From the NCBI GenBank assembly GCA_003538495.1, contig DPSD01000112.1, positions 1 to 5,860 of the forward strand: a DNA stretch of 5,860 nucleotides. The letters run 5' to 3'. The stretch is from Accumulibacter sp. GTDB taxonomy: Bacteria > Pseudomonadota > Gammaproteobacteria > Burkholderiales > Rhodocyclaceae. Below the pieces are notes generated by a model. It worked only from the letters and a program-made list of their open reading frames with translations. It made no database searches and was not told the origin of the DNA. The first letter of the stretch is position 1. Each line of letters starts with the position of its first letter. Made by a program: the position numbers and the translations under genes. Positions 1 to 5,860 of the stretch are shown here, one piece after another.

Positions 1-2207
1 AGCAGCGACAGCACCTGCTGCTTGTCGAGCAGCCGCATCCCGCGCACGCCACGCGCCGTCCGCCCCATTGGGCGAACGTCTTCCTCGTCGAACCAGACGG
101 CCTTGCCGGCGTCCGAGACCAGGATCACGTCCTGGCTGCCGTTGGTGATCTCGGCGCCAATCAGGAAATCGTCGTCGTCGAGGGCGACCGCAATGATACC
201 GTTCCTGCGCGGGTTGGAAAAATCCGACAGCGGCGTTTTCTTCACCGTCCCCTGCGCAGTGCCCATGAAAACATAGCGATCGTCGGCGAATTCCTTGACC
301 GGCAGGATGGCACTGATCTTCTCGCCATCCTCGAAGGGGAAGACGTTGACCACCGGCTTGCCCCGGCTGGTGCGCGTCCCTTGCGGCACTTCATAGACCT
401 TGAGCCAATAGACCCGCCCGCGGCTGGTGAAGCAGAGGATGAAATCATGGGTGTTGGCAACGAACAGGTGATCGACGAAATCGTCGGTCTTCATCGAAGC
501 CGCCTGTTTCCCGCGCCCGCCACGTCGCTGCGCGCGATAGTCGGCCAGCGGCTGTGACTTGATGTAACCGGCATGCGACAGCGTCACGACCATGTCGACC
601 GGGGTAATGAAGTCGGCGATCCCCAGGTCTTGCGTGCTGATGACGATTTCCGAGCGGCGCTTGTCGCCGAACTGGGAACGGATGCCGGTCAATTCTTCGA
701 CGATCATCTCGGTAATCCGCTCGGGGCGTGCCAGGATATCCATCAGGTCGGCAATCCGCGTCAGGAGGTCGCCGTAATCGGCCACGATCCTGTCGCGCTC
801 GAGACCCGTGAGTCGCTGCAGGCGCAGTTCCAGGATCGCTTGCGCCTGCGCCTCCGAAAGGAGATAACCATTCTCCGTCAGGCCGTAGTCGACGCCGAGG
901 CTATCGGGGCGGGTCGCATCGAGCTTGGCGCGCTGCAACATCTCGGCGACCGTCGGCGAGGTCCACAGCCGCGACATCAATCCCCGGCGCGCATCGGCGG
1001 GCGTCGGCGACGCCTTGATCAGGGCGATGATCTCATCGACGTTGTCGAGCGCCACCGCCAGGCCTTCCTGGATGTGTGCCCGCTCGCGCGCCTTGCGCAA
1101 CTCGAAAACGGTACGGCGGGTGAGCACCTCGCGCCGGTGCCACAGGAAACACTCGAGCATCTGCTTGAGATTCAACAGCCGCGGCTGGCCATCGACCAGC
1201 GCCACCATGTTCATGCCGAAGGTGTCCTGGAGCTGGGTCTGCTTGTACAGGCAGTTGAGCACCACCTCGGCGACCTCGCCGCGCTTGAGCTCGATCACCA
1301 CGCGCATTCCCGACTTGTCGGACTCGTCGCGCAGATCCGAAATGCCCTCGATCCGCTTGTCGTTGACCAGTTCGCCGACTTTTTCGAGCAGCGTCCGCTT
1401 GTTCACCTGGTACGGCAGCTCGTCGATGATGATCGCCTGGCGATGCCCCCGGTCGATATCCTCGAAATGGGTTCGGCCGCGCATCACCACCCGGCCGCGC
1501 CCGGTCCGATATCCCTCGCAGACGCCCGCAATGCCGTAGATGATGCCGGCTGTCGGAAAGTCCGGGCCCGGCACCAGCTCGATCAGCTCGTCGATCGTCA
1601 CCTCCGGGTTGCGCAGCAACGCCAGACAGGCACCCACGACTTCGCCGAGATTGTGTGGCGGGATGTTGGTCGCCATGCCGACGGCGATCCCCGACGAACC
1701 GTTGATCAGCAGGTTCGGAATCCGTGCCGGCATGACCAGCGGCTCTTCCTCCGAGCCGTCGTAGTTGGGCCCGAAGTTAACCGTTTCCTTGTCGATATCG
1801 GCCAGCAATTCATGGCCGATACGCGCCATCCGCACTTCGGTATATCGCATCGCAGCGGCATTATCGCCGTCGACCGAACCGAAGTTGCCTTGCCCATCGA
1901 CCAGCATGTAGCGCAGCGAGAAGTTCTGCGCCATGCGTACGATCGTGTCATAGACCGCGGTGTCGCCGTGCGGATGGTACTTACCAATGACATCGCCAAC
2001 GATCCGCGCCGACTTCTTGTAGGGCTTGTTCCAGTCGTTCGACAACTCGTGCATCGCGAACAGAACGCGGCGATGCACCGGCTTGAGGCCATCGCGAGCA
2101 TCCGGCAAGGCGCGTCCGACAATCACGCTCATCGCGTAGTCGAGATACGATCGACGCATCTCGTCTTCGAGACTGATGGGCAGGGTTTCTTTGGCGAAGG
2201 CTTCCAT
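1..2207 (-). CDS. gyrA: DNA gyrase subunit A, partial (3' end beyond the left edge)
   Basis: Breakage-reunion subunit of DNA gyrase, the A2B2 type II topoisomerase that introduces negative supercoils using ATP hydrolysed by GyrB. I translated the minus strand by eye: 735 whole codons are open without a break. Numbering from the ATG at 2207 matches E. coli GyrA. The N-terminal part contains [17 protein letters not shown]. The quinolone-resistance region has [11 protein letters not shown] with Thr83 and Asp87. The catalytic tyrosine is Tyr122 in MRYTE (bases 1842-1844). [18 protein letters not shown] follows. The GyrA box QRRGGRGK is at residues 560-567 (bases 507-530) and opens the C-terminal beta-pinwheel that wraps DNA. 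Roughly the last 140 residues are missing if the length is near the usual 875. The start could also be the adjacent in-frame ATG at 2210; I prefer 2207 because related proteins begin M-x-x-F and a weak AGCGGA lies 7 bases upstream. An in-frame stop at 2271-2273 limits any extension. The gene is divergent from the cas operon and functionally unrelated to it. Confidence 0.98.
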   Translation of the reverse strand, partial: MEAFAKETLPISLEDEMRRSYLDYAMSVIVGRALPDARDGLKPVHRRVLFAMHELSNDWNKPYKKSARIVGDVIGKYHPHGDTAVYDTIVRMAQNFSLRYMLVDGQGNFGSVDGDNAAAMRYTEVRMARIGHELLADIDKETVNFGPNYDGSEEEPLVMPARIPNLLINGSSGIAVGMATNIPPHNLGEVVGACLALLRNPEVTIDELIELVPGPDFPTAGIIYGIAGVCEGYRTGRGRVVMRGRTHFEDIDRGHRQAIIIDELPYQVNKRTLLEKVGELVNDKRIEGISDLRDESDKSGMRVVIELKRGEVAEVVLNCLYKQTQLQDTFGMNMVALVDGQPRLLNLKQMLECFLWHRREVLTRRTVFELRKARERAHIQEGLAVALDNVDEIIALIKASPTPADARRGLMSRLWTSPTVAEMLQRAKLDATRPDSLGVDYGLTENGYLLSEAQAQAILELRLQRLTGLERDRIVADYGDLLTRIADLMDILARPERITEMIVEELTGIRSQFGDKRRSEIVISTQDLGIADFITPVDMVVTLSHAGYIKSQPLADYRAQRRGGRGKQAASMKTDDFVDHLFVANTHDFILCFTSRGRVYWLKVYEVPQGTRTSRGKPVVNVFPFEDGEKISAILPVKEFADDRYVFMGTAQGTVKKTPLSDFSNPRRNGIIAVALDDDDFLIGAEITNGSQDVILVSDAGKAVWFDEEDVRPMGRTARGVRGMRLLDKQQVLSL
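507..530 (-). other. GyrA box motif coding segment
   Basis: This segment encodes QRRGGRGK, residues 560-567 of GyrA. In the gyrase family this basic motif on the first blade of the C-terminal domain is needed for DNA wrapping and separates gyrase from topoisomerase IV ParC, where it is absent or degenerate. Its intact presence settles the call as gyrA rather than parC. Confidence 0.92.
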
Positions 2208-2267
2208 CATTTGGTCCGCTGGCAACGTGACTTCCAGGGGGATGTCATCGTCTTGATCAAGCTCGCT

Positions 2268-2276
2268 ATTCTAGCA
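2268..2276 (-). promoter_or_regulatory. Probable gyrA promoter, extended -10
   Basis: On the minus strand the sequence reads TGC-TAGAAT: an extended -10 (TGN) followed by a hexamer matching TATAAT at five of six positions. No good -35 hexamer lies 16-18 bases upstream, where the DNA is GC-rich, which fits an extended -10 promoter. Transcription would start near base 2261 and leave a leader of roughly 50 bases before the gyrA ATG. This is a sequence match only. Confidence 0.5.
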
Positions 2277-2311
2277 CGCCCACCCCTCGCCCGGGCCTGC
2301 CGAGTCGCCGA

Positions 2312-2524
2312 TATTGGGACGTTTCGGGGGAACGGAGGCCGCCCGCGACCAAAAACGAAGGCCGACAAGGCATCTTGGGCGCGCCCGAGTTGGCCACGGC
2401 CTTGGCCACTGGATTTGGGCTGGTGACGAACGCGCTGCGGACCCTGCCAGACATTCGCCTGACCCCGACGCACGCGATGTTTCGGGGCCATACGGCCGGC
2501 AGCGCGTTCACCTTCGATGGTTAG
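2312..2524 (+). other. Protein-like open segment, possible gene relic or dispersed repeat
   Basis: This plus-strand frame reads from a Tyr-Trp-Asp-Val start through about 70 codons to a TAG at 2522-2524. It has mostly G or C at third positions and a plausible amphipathic stretch (ILGAPELATALATGFGLV, then NALRTLPDIRLTPTHAMF). It has no sensible start codon of its own: the frame continues open leftwards over the gyrA promoter, and the only internal ATG lies near the end. I do not recognise the family and assign no function. It could be the 3' end of a gene destroyed when the cas locus was acquired, one copy of a genome-wide repeat, or chance openness in GC-rich DNA. A small hairpin 22 bases after the stop is compatible with, but does not prove, a former gene end. 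Confidence 0.25.
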
Positions 2525-2545
2525 CGCTAGTGGGCCAGGTGCCAA

Positions 2546-2558
2546 CCGAGCGGCTCGG
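2546..2558 (+). terminator. Short GC hairpin, weak terminator-like
   Basis: CCGAG-CGG-CTCGG forms a 5-bp stem with a 3-base loop, followed by ATTTC. The stem is short and the T-run poor, so termination would be weak. It lies downstream of the relic stop at 2522-2524 and upstream of cas3, so it might instead sit in a cas3 leader. Confidence 0.25.
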
Positions 2559-2634
2559 ATTTCAAGGCGTGCCCCCGGCCCGGCCTTCCCTCGATCATCG
2601 CTTAAGATCAAACTTGCAAACGACATTCAACGCC

Positions 2635-2639
2635 AAGGA
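2635..2639 (+). promoter_or_regulatory. Ribosome binding site of cas3
   Basis: AAGGA lies 6 bases before the ATG at 2646. It decides the cas3 start: the frame is open further upstream to an ATG at 2517, but that would add 43 Arg/Pro/Ala-rich residues unlike any Cas3 N-terminus, and the homologous part begins right after 2646. Confidence 0.75.
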
Positions 2640-2645
2640 CTCCCG

Positions 2646-5204
2646 ATGGACTTTTGGGGCAAACTTTCTGATGATCGGGCGAGCCAGCTTTCGCTGGCCG
2701 ACCACTGCATTGACGTCGCCAGCGTCTTCCGCGCCTTGTGCGACCTGCCAGCGATAAGGCGCGGCCTGGGCCTCGGCTCGGCTGCCGTTATCTTTGACCG
2801 GCTCGCGGTATTCGCCCTTCTGCACGACCTCGGTAAATGCAACTCCGGCTTTCAGGCAAGGCGCGACCCGAACGCGCGCAATATTGCCGGTCACGTCAAG
2901 GAAACTTCCGTGCTGCTCTACGACGAAGAGCTTCGCACCAAATTGGTCGCAGCGCTTGGCCTTGCAGACATGGCGTCGTGGTTTGCCGACCCGGAAGCCG
3001 ACGTCATGCGGTTGCTGTTGGCTGCGATTTTTCACCATGGAAGACCCGCGTTCGACGACAACATTGCCGACGGCATCGCGCTCGGCAATTTGAAACGACA
3101 CTGGAAGCCCCGCGGCAACCTCGACCCCTTCGACGGCCTCACTGAACTGGGCAAAACCGCCCGCCGCGCTTTCCCCAATGCATTCCGAGGCGATGCTCCG
3201 TCAATCGGAGTCAGCGTCGCGCTGGAGCATCGCTTCGCCGGACTGGTGATGCTCGCAGACTGGCTCGGTTCGCACCGGGAGTCCTTTTTCCCTTTCGAGC
3301 ACGAAGGCGATCGCATCGGATGGTCGCGTCGCCAAGCGAGAAACGCGCTGGTGGCCGTGGGCCTGGACGTTTCGGCAGCCCGCATCCGTATCGAACACGG
3401 ACAGCCCACTTTCGGCGACACGTTTGGCATTCGCGGCGAACCGCGCCCTTTGCAGTCGGCGCTGTCCCGCGCCGATCTGCCGGCCCTGCTGGTTGCCGAA
3501 TCCGATACGGGTTCGGGCAAGACAGAGGCCGCACTGATGCACTTTCTGGCGCTGTTCGCGGCCGGCAAGGTCGACGGTCTGTACTTCGCCCTGCCGACAC
3601 GGGTCGCCGCCCGCGAATTGTATGGCCGCGTGACCGACGCGATGCACCGGGTCTTCGGCGACGATTGTCCGCCCGTGCTGCTCGCGGTGCCGGGCTATGC
3701 GCAGATTGATGGTGAGCCGAAGAACATGCTCCCAACCGACGCTCATCTGTTCAACGATGACGAACAAAGAACGCGCGACCGAAACTGGACGGCGGAACGT
3801 CCCAAGCGCTTCCTTGCCGCACCGGTGGCCGTCGGCACCATCGACCAGGCGCTGTTTTCCGCTATCCAGGTGCCTCACGCTCACCTGCGCGCCGCCTGTC
3901 TCGACCGATCGCTGCTGGTCATCGACGAAGTGCACAGCTCGGACGTCTACATGCGTTACCTCGCCCGACGACTGCTTATTCGTCACCTCAAGGCCGGCGG
4001 TCACGCCCTGCTCCTGTCGGCCACATTGGGCGCCGCGGCACGGGCAGAGTACCTGCACCCCGGCGATTCCCGACCGCAGGCCGAACCGTTCGACCAAGCC
4101 ATCGTGCTGCCCTATCCGGCTTTGAGCGCGCCCAACACGCCGATGCGACATTTGCCCGACCCGGCGTGCCGCAGCAAGACCGTACGCCTCGAACCACTGC
4201 CACTGCTCAAGTCGCCCGAAGACCTCCTCCCCAGATTGCGCGACGCGGTGCGAGCAGGACAGCGAGTGCTGGTCATTCTCAACACCGTCGGCCGTGCCAT
4301 TGCTTTGGCCCGACTGGCGGACGCCGACCCCGAACTGGCGTCGGCCCTGTTCGCGGTAAGCGGCGTTCGCGCGCCCCACCACGGCCGATTTGCCCGCGCC
4401 GACCGGGAGCAAATGGACCGCGTCGTCAGCAAACGGATGGGCAGAGGCTCCTCCTCGGGAGCCATGCTCCTCATCGGCACGCAAACGCTGGAACAGAGCC
4501 TGGACATCGACGCCGACTGGCTGCTCACCGACCTCTGCCCGATCGACGTACTGCTGCAACGCATCGGCCGCCTGCATCGGCACGACCGCGGTCCGCGCCC
4601 GATGCCGGTTTGTACCGTGTTGTTGCCAGGAGAATCGGACTTTTCAGTCTTCCTCAACCCGAGAGGCGAGGTACGGCGCGGCAACCTCGCCGGTCTCGGC
4701 ACGGTGTATGAGGATCTGCGCATCCTGCAACTGACGCGTGGTCTGATCGTCGCCGGGCCGGTCATCGAGATTCCCCGTGACAATCGGCACCTGGTCGAAA
4801 CCGCGACGCATCCGGATCGACTCGTCCAACTGCAAGGCGACGCCTGGACGCGACACGCCCTGCATATCGAAGGTATAGGCGGTGCACAACAATCCGCCGC
4901 GCACGCGGCGGCCATGCCGAACGAACACTTCGGTGAGTTCATGTTCCCGAACACCGTCGAAGAACACTTGGCCACTCGTCTCGGCCTGAGTGATCGCATC
5001 CTGTCGCTGGGGAGAGACTTTCCCAGCCCCTTCGGCCAGATCATCTACGACATTAACATTCCCGGTCGTCTGGCACCAAAAAAAGAAATCGAACAGGCTC
5101 ACCTGGTGAGCTTTGAGGGCGATATCCTGTTCATTCAGGCTGACGCTGCCGGCCAGTACAACTACCGGTATTCCCGTTTCGGATTGGAGAAAACCACACC
5201 ATGA
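2646..5204 (+). CDS. cas3: CRISPR-associated nuclease-helicase Cas3 (type I-E)
   Basis: Effector of type I CRISPR interference: recruited by target-bound Cascade, it nicks the displaced strand and unwinds and degrades it 3'-5' using ATP. The product is 852 residues, close to the E. coli protein (about 888). The N-terminal HD nuclease has His20 (SLADHCIDVA), His60-Asp61 with Lys64 (LLHDLGKCNSGF), His83 (AGHVKETS), His130-His131 (IFHHGRP) and Asp205 (MLADWLGS), a full metal-binding set. The SF2 helicase follows: Walker A SDTGSGKTEA (Lys292), motif Ia ALPTRVAARELY (315-326), GTIDQALF (397-404), the DEVH box (427-430), SAT (458-460), motif V GTQTLEQSLDID (611-622) and motif VI QRIGRLHRH (638-646). 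The remainder to 852 is the Cas3 C-terminal domain that caps the helicase. All catalytic residues look intact, so it should be active. The stop codon overlaps the next start as ATGA, so the two are probably translationally coupled. The type I-E label rests on the downstream gene. Confidence 0.96.
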   Translation: MDFWGKLSDDRASQLSLADHCIDVASVFRALCDLPAIRRGLGLGSAAVIFDRLAVFALLHDLGKCNSGFQARRDPNARNIAGHVKETSVLLYDEELRTKLVAALGLADMASWFADPEADVMRLLLAAIFHHGRPAFDDNIADGIALGNLKRHWKPRGNLDPFDGLTELGKTARRAFPNAFRGDAPSIGVSVALEHRFAGLVMLADWLGSHRESFFPFEHEGDRIGWSRRQARNALVAVGLDVSAARIRIEHGQPTFGDTFGIRGEPRPLQSALSRADLPALLVAESDTGSGKTEAALMHFLALFAAGKVDGLYFALPTRVAARELYGRVTDAMHRVFGDDCPPVLLAVPGYAQIDGEPKNMLPTDAHLFNDDEQRTRDRNWTAERPKRFLAAPVAVGTIDQALFSAIQVPHAHLRAACLDRSLLVIDEVHSSDVYMRYLARRLLIRHLKAGGHALLLSATLGAAARAEYLHPGDSRPQAEPFDQAIVLPYPALSAPNTPMRHLPDPACRSKTVRLEPLPLLKSPEDLLPRLRDAVRAGQRVLVILNTVGRAIALARLADADPELASALFAVSGVRAPHHGRFARADREQMDRVVSKRMGRGSSSGAMLLIGTQTLEQSLDIDADWLLTDLCPIDVLLQRIGRLHRHDRGPRPMPVCTVLLPGESDFSVFLNPRGEVRRGNLAGLGTVYEDLRILQLTRGLIVAGPVIEIPRDNRHLVETATHPDRLVQLQGDAWTRHALHIEGIGGAQQSAAHAAAMPNEHFGEFMFPNTVEEHLATRLGLSDRILSLGRDFPSPFGQIIYDINIPGRLAPKKEIEQAHLVSFEGDILFIQADAAGQYNYRYSRFGLEKTTP
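5186..5189 (+). promoter_or_regulatory. Possible ribosome binding site of cas8e within cas3
   Basis: GGAG lies 11 bases before the ATG at 5201, a slightly long spacing. Together with the 4-base overlap (5201-5204) this suggests that ribosomes finishing cas3 re-initiate on the next gene. Confidence 0.45.
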
Positions 5205-5860
5205 ACCTGCTCACCGATCCCGTTGTTCGGGTGCAAACGCCGGAAGGCACCAATGGCGCCAGCCTGCCTGAACTCCTGGCACTGCTGGGCGAAGACCGGG
5301 TGGAAAGCCTGCCCGGCCTGCAGCGCCACCAGGAGGACGCCTTCCACATCTTCTGCTGCTATCTCGCCGGCGCGGTGCTGACTCGCTGCGGCGAAGGTAG
5401 TCCGAGTCAGAGTGCAGGATACTGGCGAGAGGGCATTCGCCAACTCACGCGAGCGGAAGGGTGCGACGATGACAGCGCGTGGACGCTGGTCGTCGACGAC
5501 CCGACGAAGCCCGCATTCATGCAACCGCCGGTTTCTAGCAAAGTTGTATTCGAGCACGACTACAAGCCCAAAGCAGCGACGCCAGATGCGTTAGACATTT
5601 TTCGCACGGCGAAGAACCACGATGTCAAATCGGCCCGGAATGAAACCGCCGACGCGGAAGGCTGGACCTACGCACTAATCAGTCTTCAGACCATGACAGG
5701 GGGCCTCGGGAACGGTAACTACGGAATCGCCCGAATGAACGGTTTTTACGGGAGCCGTGTCTGTGTTGGATGGCGTGAAAATTCGCGCATGGGACAAAGA
5801 TTTTCTATCGATGTCGCCCGCCTACTCGAATTGCGAAGCAACTTCAGATTTCCTGATCTC
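5201..5860 (+). CDS. casA: Cascade large subunit Cas8e/Cse1 (CasA), partial (3' end beyond the right edge)
   Basis: Large subunit of the type I-E Cascade complex, which reads the PAM, helps open target DNA and provides the docking site for Cas3. The window holds the first 220 codons of a protein usually about 500 residues long. The start MNLLTDPVVRV resembles the Cse1 opening (E. coli begins MNLLIDNWIPV). Further family-like features are PAFMQPP (104-110), corresponding in position to the PFMQ of E. coli Cse1, then SLQTMTGGLGNGNYG (161-175) and IARMNGFYGSR (176-186). By position the Gly-rich part of 166-175 may be the glycine loop that contacts the PAM; this is inference. No CxxC pair is seen, unlike E. 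coli Cse1, which carries a CGGC motif near this place. The gene overlaps the cas3 stop by 4 bases. Its last 300 bases look somewhat less GC-rich than cas3. A related type I large subunit of another subtype is a less likely alternative. Confidence 0.85.
   Translation, partial: MNLLTDPVVRVQTPEGTNGASLPELLALLGEDRVESLPGLQRHQEDAFHIFCCYLAGAVLTRCGEGSPSQSAGYWREGIRQLTRAEGCDDDSAWTLVVDDPTKPAFMQPPVSSKVVFEHDYKPKAATPDALDIFRTAKNHDVKSARNETADAEGWTYALISLQTMTGGLGNGNYGIARMNGFYGSRVCVGWRENSRMGQRFSIDVARLLELRSNFRFPDL

Larger units (their letters stand above)
2208..2645. other. Divergent intergenic region between gyrA and cas3
   Basis: About 440 bases lie between the two divergent genes with no convincing complete gene. 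On the gyrA side there is a likely extended -10 box at 2268-2276. The middle holds a coding-like open stretch ending at a TAG at 2522-2524. Beyond that are the 8-bp palindrome TAGCGCTA (2522-2529) and a hairpin at 2546-2558. The last 10 bases carry the cas3 ribosome binding site. I found no convincing sigma70 promoter for cas3: TAAGAT at 2603-2608 is the best -10-like hexamer but has no -35 partner at a normal distance. Open frames on both strands here give low-complexity Arg/Pro/Gly-rich products, except the one listed separately. Confidence 0.7.

Noticed and set aside
2378..2387. Perfect 10-bp palindrome GGGCGCGCCC
   Set aside because: It is pure G and C, sits inside the protein-like frame and far from either start codon, so there is no support for an operator.
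573..2426. A 617-codon open frame on the plus strand
   Set aside because: It is the codon-aligned antisense of gyrA. In GC-rich DNA such frames stay open by codon bias. The product is His/Arg/Asp-rich without recognisable domains, while the opposite strand is unmistakably GyrA.
2318..2487. Short direct repeats in the gap: GA[C/T]GTTTCGGGG at 2318-2329 and 2476-2487, and TTGGCCAC at 2390-2397 and 2402-2409
   Set aside because: Two copies each, 8 to 12 bases long in GC-rich DNA, are within what chance can give. No inverted ends or target duplication suggest a mobile element.
2207..2626. Minus-strand open frames of 139 and 81 codons in the gyrA-cas3 gap
   Set aside because: Their products are Arg/Pro/Gly-rich with no recognisable domain, they run over the gyrA promoter, and neither shows a clear ribosome binding site.
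2517..2645. Longer cas3 start at the ATG at 2517
   Set aside because: The extra 43 residues are unlike Cas3 N-termini, and a good AAGGA sits right before the ATG at 2646.
3201..4583. A 460-codon open frame on the minus strand
   Set aside because: It lies opposite the helicase core of cas3, whose motifs are all intact on the plus strand. The product is Gln/Arg/Gly-rich and has no recognisable motif.
5205..5860. CRISPR repeat-spacer array
   Set aside because: I looked for regularly spaced repeats on both sides of the cas genes and saw none. Any array must lie outside the window.

Overview
The window looks like chromosomal DNA from a GC-rich proteobacterium, most likely a betaproteobacterium. 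That placement rests on the GyrA protein, whose N-terminus and core read like betaproteobacterial GyrA. The exact genus cannot be fixed from the sequence alone; a Rhodocyclales-type organism is a guess.

Layout. Bases 1-2207 hold most of gyrA (DNA gyrase subunit A) on the minus strand, cut by the left edge within the C-terminal DNA-wrapping domain. Bases 2208-2645 are a divergent intergenic region of about 440 bp. It carries a likely extended -10 promoter for gyrA, a short hairpin, and a protein-like open stretch that may be a gene relic or a dispersed repeat. Bases 2646-5204 encode a full-length Cas3 (HD nuclease plus SF2 helicase) on the plus strand. Its stop overlaps the start of a second plus-strand gene at 5201, which encodes the N-terminal 220 residues of a Cas8e/Cse1-like large Cascade subunit and runs off the right edge.

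How the genes work together. The cas3-cas8e order with a 4-bp ATGA overlap is the start of a type I-E CRISPR-Cas interference operon. Cascade, of which Cas8e is the PAM-sensing large subunit, finds the target and recruits Cas3, which nicks and degrades the DNA. The remaining genes expected for type I-E (cse2, cas7, cas5, cas6e, cas1, cas2) and the repeat-spacer array would lie to the right, outside this window. No CRISPR repeat is visible here. gyrA is an unrelated housekeeping neighbour that marks the left boundary of the CRISPR locus.

I see no wholly new system. The points most worth a second look are the divergent Cas8e sequence around its presumed PAM-reading glycine loop and the unexplained protein-like segment between gyrA and cas3.
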